Of a stretch of 64,000 nucleotides of DNA, positions 6,631 through 14,886 are shown one piece after another. Below the pieces are notes generated by a model, which was not told the origin of the DNA, did not search any database, and saw only the letters and a list, made by a program, of their open reading frames with translations. The stretch comes from JACKFE01 sp050248735 (GTDB lineage Bacteria; Nitrospirota; Nitrospiria; Nitrospirales; UBA8639). The stretch spans positions 1 to 64,000 of the forward strand of contig JBFWRU010000014.1 of the NCBI GenBank assembly GCA_050248735.1. Reading direction: 5' to 3'. A program made the translations under genes and the position numbers. The stretch's first letter is position 1, and every line of letters begins with the position of its first letter.

Positions 6631-9551
6631 TCAAACGCCTTATAGATATCACTGCCGCTCTATTTGGGCTGATAGTATTTGCCCCTCTGTTTTTCACAAT
6701 AGGGCTCCTCATAAAACTGGAATCCAAAGGGCCAGTATTTTTCAGGCAGGTACGAATCGGAAAAGGGTTTCGTCAGTTTACGATGTATAAGTTTCGGACC
6801 ATGGTGAAAGAATTTTCAGGTCCGAGGGTTGGACAGATTCATGGAGACAATCAACATCTTACCCGCATTGGAGGGTTGTTAAGGAAGTATAGGTTAAATG
6901 AGCTTCCTCAACTCATCAACGTTTTAAAGGGGGACATGAGCCTGGTTGGTCCATGTCCGGAAGTTCCTTATTATGTGGAGAAATTCAAAGAGGACTATAA
7001 GGAAGTTTTAAAAGTTCGTCCTGGTCTGACTGATCTGGCGTCTTTAAAGTACATTGATGAGCAGGCCATTCTCAAAAAGGCATGGAGACAAGAGGAAGAA
7101 TATACAAGACATCTCCGACCTGAAAAAATCCGTCTTTCCCAATTGTATCTGGAGCATGCCTCTCTCTTTTTTGATTTGGCTGTTATTGTTCAGACCATTC
7201 TCCAGTTGTTGGGGCTACGGTCAGTCATTTTGAAAGTGTCTGACCGAGATAATGATAATCAGGATGAGGTGGCTTTTCTTGAGGACTCTCCGGTCCTCCA
7301 TTTCCTATGGAAATACCGGAGACCATTAATCATTGTTCTCGACTTAGTTTTGGTCATTTTAGCCAATTATTTTGCATTTTGGCTGAGATTTGACGGTGAA
7401 ATCCCTCCGAATGCCATTTCCATTTTTATAGAAACGCTGCCCTGGCTCCTTCTTATACGCGGGGTTGCCTTTATGGTCTTTCGGCTCAACGAAGGACTCT
7501 GGCGATATATCAGTATTTGGGATTTAAAGAATATTTTTGGAGGAGTTTTATCCGGCACAATCGCGTTTTATGGTTTGGTTATATGGGGCTTGCAACTTTC
7601 ATTCTATCCTCGATCCATCTTCATTGTTGATAGTATTCTTTTGGTTGGATTTCTTGTTGGGATTAGGCTTGCTGTGCGGATTTTTGAAAAGCGAAAGATT
7701 TTAAAGAAAACAAAACGTGTGTTGATTATTGGAGCAGGAGACGCTGGGGAAAAAATTGTTCGCGAAATGCAAACAAATTCTACTGTTTCCTATCGTCCTA
7801 TCGGTTTTATCGATGATGACCTTTCTAAGGTAGGTCAGCGAATTCATGGGGTTAAGGTTTTGGGGTCGCGCCAGGATTTATCGCAGATTATTGCCTCTTA
7901 TTACCCCGAAGAAGTTTTGGTTGCCCTTCCGGGCACAAACCCTGCAAATTTTCGAGCCATCATCACTGCTTTAGAGCCCTTTAATGTTCCGATCAAAACC
8001 CTTCCAAACCTTCGGGATATCTTGGATGGAAAAGTTTCAATCAGTCAAATCCGAGATGTGGCCATTGAAGACTTATTGCAACGTCCGCCCGTAGGTCTCG
8101 ATCCTCAACCAGTGCGGAAATTAATTGAAGGAAAACGAGTTTTGGTCACTGGGGCAGGTGGGTCAATTGGATCAGAGTTGTGTCGACAAATTGCAGCAGG
8201 TTGTCCAGATGCCCTTATTTTATATGAACGGCATGAAAATAGTTTATATACAATTTTGAGCGAATTAACCGATAAAGGGTATGCGTCTTTTACTCATGGT
8301 GTACTGGGAGATATTACGGATGCTTCTCGCTTGCACGATACCTTAAATGAATATCGCCCGGACATTATTTTTCATGCAGCGGCGCACAAGCATGTGCCCC
8401 TCATGGAGATTAATCCAGGTGAAGCTTTTAAAAACAATGTGCTTGGGACAAGAATGGTGGCGGAAGCTGCCTCCCAGTTCGGTATAGAGCGGTTCGTTTT
8501 GATTTCGACTGATAAGGCTGTTAATCCATCTAGCGTAATGGGAGCGACGAAACGAGTGGCGGAAATGGTGGTCCAGGATATGCCAGCAGATAGCCAGACA
8601 CGGTTTCTTATTGTTCGCTTTGGCAATGTCCTGGGCAGCAATGGAAGTGTGGTTCCCCGTTTTCAAGGACAAATCAAAGCTGGTGGACCAGTCACTATCA
8701 CCCACCCAGAAGTCCGTCGTTATTTTATGCTAATTCCTGAGGCGGTACTTTTGGTGCTGCATGCAGCGGCAATAGGCGATCGAAGTAATATTTATGTTCT
8801 TGAAATGGGGGGGCAGATTAAACTTTTAGATCTTGCTCGTAATCTCATCAGGCTTTCAGGGAAAGTGCCTGACAAGGATATCGCTATACAGTTTATCGGT
8901 CTTCGGCCAGGTGAGAAGCTTGAAGAAGAGTTGGTGGGTGATGGGGAGCTTGCCAAGCCTTCAGCAGTTGAAAAAATCCTCTGCATTCAATCAGAGGATA
9001 AGCAGGACAAGAATTTTCTTGCTAAGATACCCAAAAACTTGGAAGAGGTGCGCGTTTTAAGCCATCCTCTGTCGGTTGTTAAATACCTGCAGAAACTTGT
9101 TCCCACTTTTCATCAACCCGAAAATATTGCAAAAGTTGATCTTGCGGAAAATGCAAATTTCATATCCAGTGCCACTCATAAAGCTAAATTAATTCTCCTG
9201 GTCGATGATGACAGCGATGCCCGTGGTGCGGTTCGAGCCACTCTAGAGAGCGAGGGGTATGTTTGTGTGGAAGCCGAACATGGAGCCGCAGCCCTTGAGT
9301 GGTTAGAAAATGGGCACGCAGATTTGGTCATTACCGATAATCAAATGCCGGTGTTGGGAGGTTTTGAATTTCTTCAACAATGGAGGGATAAGGCGGAAGG
9401 TATTCTCCCTCCGGTGATTGTGCTCAGCGGACATGTGGATTGGTCTAATAAAGAAAAAGCACTGAGGGTTGGGGCTTGTGCGGTGTATCAAAAGCCATGT
9501 CATCCCAGAGAACTCTTGCCCATAATTGAAAGAGCCCTTAATTCTCAGTGA
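6627..9551 (+). CDS. Sugar transferase-like / nucleotide-sugar 4,6-dehydratase / receiver-domain fusion
   Basis: The 974 residues hold three modules. Residues 1-205 resemble the monotopic phosphoglycosyl transferase (PglC/WcaJ C-terminal) domain, with an N-terminal membrane helix. Residues about 230-800 form a FlaA1/CapD/PglF-like unit: four membrane spans (about 233-345), a first Rossmann domain (VLIIGAGDAGEK near 363), and an SDR dehydratase (VLVTGAGGSIGSE near 503) with Met and Lys in SSVMGATKR in place of Tyr-Lys, as in this family. Residues about 853-974 are a complete CheY-like receiver: acidic pocket VDDDSD, phospho-acceptor Asp904 in TDNQMP, LSG and QKPC. In the transferase module the catalytic Asp-Glu dyad is Asn91-Glu92 and the PRP motif is PCP (Cys110), so that module may be inactive. 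ATGA overlap couples it to the aminotransferase gene. Confidence 0.9.
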   Translation: MIKRLIDITAALFGLIVFAPLFFTIGLLIKLESKGPVFFRQVRIGKGFRQFTMYKFRTMVKEFSGPRVGQIHGDNQHLTRIGGLLRKYRLNELPQLINVLKGDMSLVGPCPEVPYYVEKFKEDYKEVLKVRPGLTDLASLKYIDEQAILKKAWRQEEEYTRHLRPEKIRLSQLYLEHASLFFDLAVIVQTILQLLGLRSVILKVSDRDNDNQDEVAFLEDSPVLHFLWKYRRPLIIVLDLVLVILANYFAFWLRFDGEIPPNAISIFIETLPWLLLIRGVAFMVFRLNEGLWRYISIWDLKNIFGGVLSGTIAFYGLVIWGLQLSFYPRSIFIVDSILLVGFLVGIRLAVRIFEKRKILKKTKRVLIIGAGDAGEKIVREMQTNSTVSYRPIGFIDDDLSKVGQRIHGVKVLGSRQDLSQIIASYYPEEVLVALPGTNPANFRAIITALEPFNVPIKTLPNLRDILDGKVSISQIRDVAIEDLLQRPPVGLDPQPVRKLIEGKRVLVTGAGGSIGSELCRQIAAGCPDALILYERHENSLYTILSELTDKGYASFTHGVLGDITDASRLHDTLNEYRPDIIFHAAAHKHVPLMEINPGEAFKNNVLGTRMVAEAASQFGIERFVLISTDKAVNPSSVMGATKRVAEMVVQDMPADSQTRFLIVRFGNVLGSNGSVVPRFQGQIKAGGPVTITHPEVRRYFMLIPEAVLLVLHAAAIGDRSNIYVLEMGGQIKLLDLARNLIRLSGKVPDKDIAIQFIGLRPGEKLEEELVGDGELAKPSAVEKILCIQSEDKQDKNFLAKIPKNLEEVRVLSHPLSVVKYLQKLVPTFHQPENIAKVDLAENANFISSATHKAKLILLVDDDSDARGAVRATLESEGYVCVEAEHGAAALEWLENGHADLVITDNQMPVLGGFEFLQQWRDKAEGILPPVIVLSGHVDWSNKEKALRVGACAVYQKPCHPRELLPIIERALNSQ

Positions 9552-9829
9552 GGGTTTCTAACTTCAAGATTAGCGACATCCATTTTGGGTTAGACGGGTT
9601 ATGGACATTCGTCTTTTAGCCCAACAGATTCTTGGAAAATCAGCCAAGCTATTGACGAAAGTATTTGAATCTCAGGAGAAGTGCCTGGATGCCAAGGCGA
9701 ATCTGAGGTAGAAGAGTATGGCTTTGCCCTCTGTGTTCCTGAATATCTCATAGTTGAATGTAAATGTAATGGATGGTGGTATAGGTTCAAGTAATTAAGC
9801 GTTACTGACTAAAATGGGAGTTTGACGTT

Positions 9830-10663
9830 ATGACAAAAGGCTTGAATACATCACAGGAAGAAGTCTCTGCGCATATTGGGAATATTGTCCGGTCGGAAAT
9901 TAACAAAAATGCTGATTATGACTTGGAGGAATGGATCCAATCACGAGTTAACATTGGTCTCGGTGATACGATATTAGAAATCGGTTGTGGAAATGGAAAA
10001 CAGGTATCGGTATTTTCAGATTTAGTTGGAAATAATGGAAAGGTGGTTGGGGTAGATATATTTGGCCAGGTACCGGGGTTGTTAGAAAATGCACGGGAAA
10101 AGCTGGCCGGGAAAAAGAATATTGAGTTGATGGATCATAGTGCGAGTCGACCATTCCCGCAGGCGGATCAATCTTTTGATGTGATCACCAGTTGCTATTC
10201 CTTTTATTATGTGGAGAATGTTCAAGCGACGCTTCGGGAATGTTACAGATTGCTCAAAAATGGCGGACGATGTTTTATCGTGGGGCCTTCTTGGGATAAT
10301 TCAAAGGAATTTTATGATCTCAATCATGAAATCACTCACCAAGGTCTTCCGGAAAACTTTGCGGCACGGCTTTGGCGTATCAACAATGAAGTAATACCGG
10401 CCGCTTATGAAATTTTTGATCGAGTTGAGGTCTCCCCTTTTGTAAATCGAGTCTTTTTTGATGGACCCGCTGGCCTTAAAGCCGTAGAGGAGTATTATCG
10501 AGCGACATTACTGTTTCAGGAAGAGAGCGGGCATCAAAGTGAGCGAGAACAATATGCCCAAGAATTCGTCAAGCGGGTTCAAAAGGACATGCAGGTCAAT
10601 GGGCGATACATCATCTATAAACGGGCAATTGGTCTGACGCTCTTCAAGGAACCCAGGGCATGA
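9830..10663 (+). CDS. Class I SAM-dependent methyltransferase
   Basis: The 277-residue protein has the SAM-binding motif I ILEIGCGNGKQ (about 45-55), the acidic end of strand 2 (VVGVDIFG) and motif IV-like FDVITSCYSFYYVEN (about 113-127), as in the UbiE/Methyltransf_11 group. A long C-terminal part without motifs may hold the acceptor site. GGGAG nine bases before the ATG supports the start. The gene overlaps the deacetylase gene by ATGA, and both lie between two sugar-transferase genes, so a sugar or polysaccharide substrate is likely. This is an inference. Confidence 0.85.
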   Translation: MTKGLNTSQEEVSAHIGNIVRSEINKNADYDLEEWIQSRVNIGLGDTILEIGCGNGKQVSVFSDLVGNNGKVVGVDIFGQVPGLLENAREKLAGKKNIELMDHSASRPFPQADQSFDVITSCYSFYYVENVQATLRECYRLLKNGGRCFIVGPSWDNSKEFYDLNHEITHQGLPENFAARLWRINNEVIPAAYEIFDRVEVSPFVNRVFFDGPAGLKAVEEYYRATLLFQEESGHQSEREQYAQEFVKRVQKDMQVNGRYIIYKRAIGLTLFKEPRA

Positions 10664-11328
10664 ATATTCTCGTGATCGGTGCCCACCCGGATGACGAGGT
10701 GCTAGGGTTGGGTGGAACCCTTGCCCGGCACGTAAAAAACGGGGATACGGTGTACCCGCTTATATGCGCTAATGCTTCTCAAGTTCGGTATATTGAAGAG
10801 CAGCGGGAAAAGCTTCAATTGGCATGTGAGAAATCATGTGCCGAGTTGGGACTTCATGCTCCGGATTTCTTAGGATTTCCTGATCAAAAATTAGATACGT
10901 TTTCTCAGATTGATCTGACTCAGGCCATTGAAGAACGAATCAAAAAGTATCAGCCTGAAATTGTCTATACCCATCATTTGGGGGACATTAATCGGGACCA
11001 TCAGCTTTTGAATGAAGCTACCCTGGTCGCGACTCGTCCAAAACCTGGTGGAGCGGTTTTGCGTGTTCTCAGTTATATGGTTCCCTCGTCCACCGATTGG
11101 GCTCCATTTACCTCAAGTAGATCATTTTTGCCAAATTGGTTTGTGGATATATCCGAAACAATAGAGATAAAGCTGAAAGCCATTTCTCATTATTCTTCAG
11201 AAGTTCCCCCCTACCCACATCCAAGGTCTTTAGAGGCTATTCGTACGCACGCCAAATATTGGGGAAGCAGCATTGGTTTTGAATATGCTGAACCCTTTGT
11301 GCTCTTGCGAAATCTTATTGGAAAGTAA
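10660..11328 (+). CDS. PIG-L/LmbE-family deacetylase
   Basis: These zinc enzymes remove acetyl groups from GlcNAc-type sugars and related conjugates. The 222-residue protein begins MNILVIGAHPDDEVLG, with the zinc-binding His-Pro-Asp-Asp-Glu motif (His9, Asp11, Asp12), and has a second metal-ligand segment THHLGDINRDH (about 107-117). Its length is typical. There is no signal peptide, so it works in the cytoplasm on a nucleotide- or lipid-linked sugar. It is coupled to the upstream methyltransferase and followed seven bases later by a sugar transferase, which suggests deacetylation before or during assembly of the repeat unit. Confidence 0.9.
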   Translation: MNILVIGAHPDDEVLGLGGTLARHVKNGDTVYPLICANASQVRYIEEQREKLQLACEKSCAELGLHAPDFLGFPDQKLDTFSQIDLTQAIEERIKKYQPEIVYTHHLGDINRDHQLLNEATLVATRPKPGGAVLRVLSYMVPSSTDWAPFTSSRSFLPNWFVDISETIEIKLKAISHYSSEVPPYPHPRSLEAIRTHAKYWGSSIGFEYAEPFVLLRNLIGK

Positions 11329-11335
11329 ATCCTTT

Positions 11336-12001
11336 GTGAAGCGATTATTGGATTTATCGATCAGCGCCCTGGTATTGCTGGCTTTTTTCCCCATAGGGTT
11401 GCTTATTGCGGGGGCTATTTATTTGACCGATCCTGGACCGGTATTTTATCGACAAGAACGTATCGGGCGAGAAGGAAAAAAATTTCGCCTATGGAAATTC
11501 CGCACCATGAAGGTGCATCAGCCAAGCGAGAGTGGGCATATTACCTATGGAACACAAGATCCGAGGATCACGCCCCTAGGATACTATTTACGTATGCTGA
11601 AGTTGGATGAGATTCCTCAGTTAATAAACGTCCTGAAAGGGGAGATGAGCTTAGTCGGGCCTAGACCCGAGGTTGAAAGATACGTGAGTATGTATAATCA
11701 GCAACAGAGGAAAATTCTCGTTCTGCGACCAGGGTGTACGGATATTACGGTGCTCTATGGCCATTTTCATGACGCTGCTCTCCTTGAAAATCAAAAGGAC
11801 GACCCCGAATCATTTTATATTAATGTCCTTATGCCTAAAAAAATTGAACACAATCTTTTTTACCAAGCCAATCAATCGCTGTGGTTGGATTTGAAAATCT
11901 TAATCGGTACAGCTTTGTTAATGCTCAGAATCCGCCAAAATAAACCTATGACCGCCGGACTCACTGTGATTGGCGGTCTATTGGTTCCCTACTCAGATTG
12001 A
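11336..12001 (+). CDS. Undecaprenyl-phosphate sugar phosphotransferase (PglC-type)
   Basis: This monotopic phosphoglycosyl transferase moves a sugar phosphate from a UDP-sugar to a polyprenyl phosphate, starting synthesis of a glycan unit at the membrane. I place the start at the GTG at 11336 (MKRLLDLSISALVLL), giving 221 residues, because an upstream in-frame start would overlap the deacetylase gene by 56 bases. The reentrant membrane helix is at about 5-28. Motifs include KFRTM, the catalytic Asp91-Glu92 in KLDEIPQLINVLKGEMS and the PRPE motif with Arg110. Both motifs that are altered in the fused copy at 6627 are intact here, so this is probably the active priming enzyme of the cluster. 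Confidence 0.9.
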   Translation: MKRLLDLSISALVLLAFFPIGLLIAGAIYLTDPGPVFYRQERIGREGKKFRLWKFRTMKVHQPSESGHITYGTQDPRITPLGYYLRMLKLDEIPQLINVLKGEMSLVGPRPEVERYVSMYNQQQRKILVLRPGCTDITVLYGHFHDAALLENQKDDPESFYINVLMPKKIEHNLFYQANQSLWLDLKILIGTALLMLRIRQNKPMTAGLTVIGGLLVPYSD

Positions 12002-12164
12002 TTTCCTTTCATTTTGTCGTGGGTAATCCTCGGAGCGTTTGAGTTCAGAAAATTTTCATTCCCGTAACTTATTTCCATCGGAAAAGTTTCAAGAATGTTG
12101 CATCAATCGCTAATTTTGAATGTGTGTCTGGCGTGATACGGGAAAAAGTCTTTTGCCAAACAAT

Positions 12165-14252
12165 TTAGAGGTCCAATGCCCAGGTTAGTCCACCCATGAA
12201 CATTCTGGGAGTCCCAGGGACGAAGTGAATATCCGAGACACCTCCTGCAGCTTCTCCGGTGAGACGGGATTCATAAAGAAATTGTGCCTGTCGCCAATCG
12301 GTGTCCGTTAAATTGCGGATGCTCAAAAAGGCTTCCAGGCGTCCATGGGAAGGGGAAACCGATATCTTGTAGCGAAGAATCAGATCAAAGATTGTGAACG
12401 GTTCCAGTAGTACGCTTCGATCTTCCGTAGCGGCCCGGCTTCCTACCGTCAGCATTTGAAGGGTGCCGGACAGTCCAAACGGAAAATGCGTGGTGATGGA
12501 CGAAAAGGCGGTAAGCTCCGGCGCCAGGGGGACGGAATCGCCTGTTTTACGAAACTCGGCGTTGCTATAGGTAATGTCTCCACGAATAGAGAGCCACTCT
12601 ACTGGTGAAATTCTCGCACTCAGTTCCGTGCCCAGACGACGGGTTTTTCCTCGTGGTTCGGTCGTCCCCTCATCTCCCACGAACACCAGTTCGGACTGAA
12701 GATCCAATAACCAGAATGTGGCCAGGAATTTTGCCCAGGCCCAGGGTTGGCTGCGGATACCCAGTTCATAGCCGATCGCCCTGGGAAGAGTCGTTGCAGA
12801 GGGATTCATCACGACATCCCTGGCATCATTACTATGAAAGCCTGTGCCGACATTCATGAAAAACTCGGTTTGCGCCCATGGTCCGAAAATCAGATTGGCC
12901 TTGCCGCTGGCGATGGCGTCGGAGGCTGTCCCGTCCGGCCTGATGGAGCAGGTTGTCCCACAATGGTCATAAACATTATAGGTGAAGACATCGACCCGGC
13001 CCCCTCCTACAAATCGCAGCCAGGACAGAAATTGTAGGTCCAATTTGAGGTACGGAGAATAAGAGGCTTCAAAGATATCTGATTCCTGAGTAATCGCCAG
13101 GGAGTCCCGTTTATGCTGGGTACCGAGGCGAACGCGGGCCTTATCAAATCGTGTCTGAAGTCCCGCGGTTACCAGGCCTTCATGATTGAGGAATCGGAAC
13201 GTTTGACGATAACCAACATCGCCCCCTGTCAACCATCGCCGGTCGGTCTGTTCAATGCCGTCACCATTGACCGGATCGTTAAGAAAAAACGTAAAGTTGG
13301 TGAACAGTGAGAGATAGTAATACTGAGCCCATAGTCTGGCAAATGTGGTCCCACCGCCGGAAAAATCGTAATGGTAATCCAGGCGACCGGTACTGCGTAC
13401 CGATTTGCCGCCTTCGGAAGGATCAAGGGAGCCGAATCGATCCAAGCGGTTGGCCTCAACCTCACGAAGGGGGATCTGACCGGAACCATTCCATCGTCCG
13501 TAATGCTGGGTGAAGGTCAGGCTGAGTTCGGATCTTGCCGAGGGCTCTACCGTGAGTTTCGCCAGTCCGTTGTATCTGGTATTGCGATTGACAAAGTCGT
13601 AGGGACCGTCAGTGTAATAAAATTCTCCGGCAACAAGAGTGCGGAATCGCTCTTGAAAGGGAGAAGTCATGAAAAGATATCGTTGAGTATTAAAACTCCC
13701 TCCCCCGGCCTGGATGACGGTTTCGGGAACCGATTTGCGGGTGACGTAATTGGCGGCGCCAGCGGTGGCAAAATCACCGTACTCCACATGGTAGGGTCCT
13801 TTTTTGACGGTAATTTCCTCGACGGTTTCCGGAATAATGAAATTGATGTCTCCGTAGCCTTGCCCGTGAGCATGACTGCGCATATTGATAGGCATCTCAT
13901 CCACATGTAGGGCCAGGTCGGTGCCATGATCGGCGTCAAAGCCGCGCAAAAGAAACTGATCGGCCTTCCCCGCCCCGCCGGAATGTTCCAAGGTAATCAG
14001 GCCGGGAGCCAGGCGAAGCAAATCGGCTGGTCGGCCTTGAGGTTGAAGCAGGATTTCTGCATTTAGAATGATACGTTGTGAAGAAGCGGCGATAGGACGT
14101 TTCCCCTCAACAGTCATCTCCGGCAGAGTGACGACGTCGTCTGGCGAATGTCCCAGACAGGGAGTCGTCAGGAAGGCAATGCAGAAAATGGAGAGAGTCG
14201 TAACACGGAGACAGTGGGTGAGAAAAAAGAAGTGATCGCCCATGCGCTTCAT
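12165..14252 (-). CDS. TonB-dependent outer-membrane receptor, probably for nickel
   Basis: It imports a metal or metal chelate across the outer membrane using TonB energy. From the ATG at 14252 the protein has 695 residues: a signal peptide (about 8-34), a TonB-box-like VVTLPEMTVEG, a plug domain (about 50-175, with LLRGFDADHGTDLALHVDEMP and the His-rich MRSHAHGQGYGD) and a 22-strand-type barrel ending in an aromatic-poor strand (GGLTWALDL). An upstream ATG at 14360 is open but would put the signal peptide far inside, and AAGG lies before 14252. The gene lies directly downstream of nikR in the same direction, so nickel (or cobalt) is the likely substrate. Confidence 0.88.
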   Translation of the reverse strand: MKRMGDHFFFLTHCLRVTTLSIFCIAFLTTPCLGHSPDDVVTLPEMTVEGKRPIAASSQRIILNAEILLQPQGRPADLLRLAPGLITLEHSGGAGKADQFLLRGFDADHGTDLALHVDEMPINMRSHAHGQGYGDINFIIPETVEEITVKKGPYHVEYGDFATAGAANYVTRKSVPETVIQAGGGSFNTQRYLFMTSPFQERFRTLVAGEFYYTDGPYDFVNRNTRYNGLAKLTVEPSARSELSLTFTQHYGRWNGSGQIPLREVEANRLDRFGSLDPSEGGKSVRSTGRLDYHYDFSGGGTTFARLWAQYYYLSLFTNFTFFLNDPVNGDGIEQTDRRWLTGGDVGYRQTFRFLNHEGLVTAGLQTRFDKARVRLGTQHKRDSLAITQESDIFEASYSPYLKLDLQFLSWLRFVGGGRVDVFTYNVYDHCGTTCSIRPDGTASDAIASGKANLIFGPWAQTEFFMNVGTGFHSNDARDVVMNPSATTLPRAIGYELGIRSQPWAWAKFLATFWLLDLQSELVFVGDEGTTEPRGKTRRLGTELSARISPVEWLSIRGDITYSNAEFRKTGDSVPLAPELTAFSSITTHFPFGLSGTLQMLTVGSRAATEDRSVLLEPFTIFDLILRYKISVSPSHGRLEAFLSIRNLTDTDWRQAQFLYESRLTGEAAGGVSDIHFVPGTPRMFMGGLTWALDL

Positions 14253-14297
14253 CGAGAAAGGCCTTTCGATGCGAAATTGAGTAACACGAAAATATAA

Positions 14298-14326
14298 TTC
14301 GTAGCACTCCATGAAGGTAGTGTCAA
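14298..14326 (-). promoter_or_regulatory. Candidate sigma70 promoter of the TonB receptor gene
   Basis: On the minus strand TTGACA (14326-14321) is followed after exactly 17 bases by TACGAA (14303-14298), about 46 bases before the chosen start at 14252. The -35 is perfect and the -10 is weak, which suits a gene switched by a regulator such as NikR. I could not find a complete NikR palindrome. Confidence 0.4.
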
Positions 14327-14406
14327 TTGAAATGTGTGGATGCGTCGGCTGTATGATCAAGAAAGGACAGGCAGAAACGGAGAGGACCGAGGGAGAGAAC
14401 GGGGTG

Positions 14407-14823
14407 TTAGTGCAGGGTTCCTCCGGTGGTGGTCATGGTCAATTTTCCATGCATGACGCCTTTGGTGCTGATCAAGGTGTTGGCTAGAGTCTGAACATTT
14501 GCACTCTTTCCGCGAACGATGATGACTTCCAGGCAATGATGATGATCCAAATGCACATGAGTATTGGAAATGATCAATGACCCGAATTGATGTTGGGCAT
14601 CGGTTAGCTGGCGAACCAGATCAGGTTTGTGATGATTATAGATCAACGTGATGGTTCCAACGGTTTCTCGGTTGTCGCTCCATTCTTGTCCGACGAGTTG
14701 GTCACGAATGAGATCCCGGATGGCTTCCGATCGGTTGGGATATTTTTTTCGCTCAATGTGTTTATCAAACGCTTTGAGCAGTTGTTGATCGAGGGAGACT
14801 CCGAAACGGACCAGTTTGTTCAT
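14407..14823 (-). CDS. nikR: Nickel-responsive regulator NikR
   Basis: This Ni(II)-dependent repressor of the ribbon-helix-helix family controls nickel uptake genes. From the ATG at 14823 it has 138 residues (MNKLVRFGVSLDQQLLKAFD). The RHH DNA-binding part is residues about 1-45 (NRSEAIRDLIRDQL). The ACT-like metal-binding part contains NHH and HVHLDHHHCLEVI, which supply the conserved His, His, His and Cys nickel ligands. Length and motif order are those of NikR. It lies upstream of a TonB receptor gene transcribed the same way, 154 bases apart, which suggests that it controls it. Confidence 0.93.
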   Translation of the reverse strand: MNKLVRFGVSLDQQLLKAFDKHIERKKYPNRSEAIRDLIRDQLVGQEWSDNRETVGTITLIYNHHKPDLVRQLTDAQHQFGSLIISNTHVHLDHHHCLEVIIVRGKSANVQTLANTLISTKGVMHGKLTMTTTGGTLH

Positions 14824-14886
14824 AGAATCACTGAAGTGGTTCAGCAAAAATGTACAGGTAAGCCTCATGGACCAAGGAGAATGATA

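Noticed and set aside
13371..13910. 179-residue frame antisense to the TonB receptor gene
   Set aside because: Shadow of a strong coding sequence; no start signal.
14351..14356. GTATGA, a NikR half-site
   Set aside because: The second half TCATAC is not found 16 bases downstream; one hexamer is not evidence.
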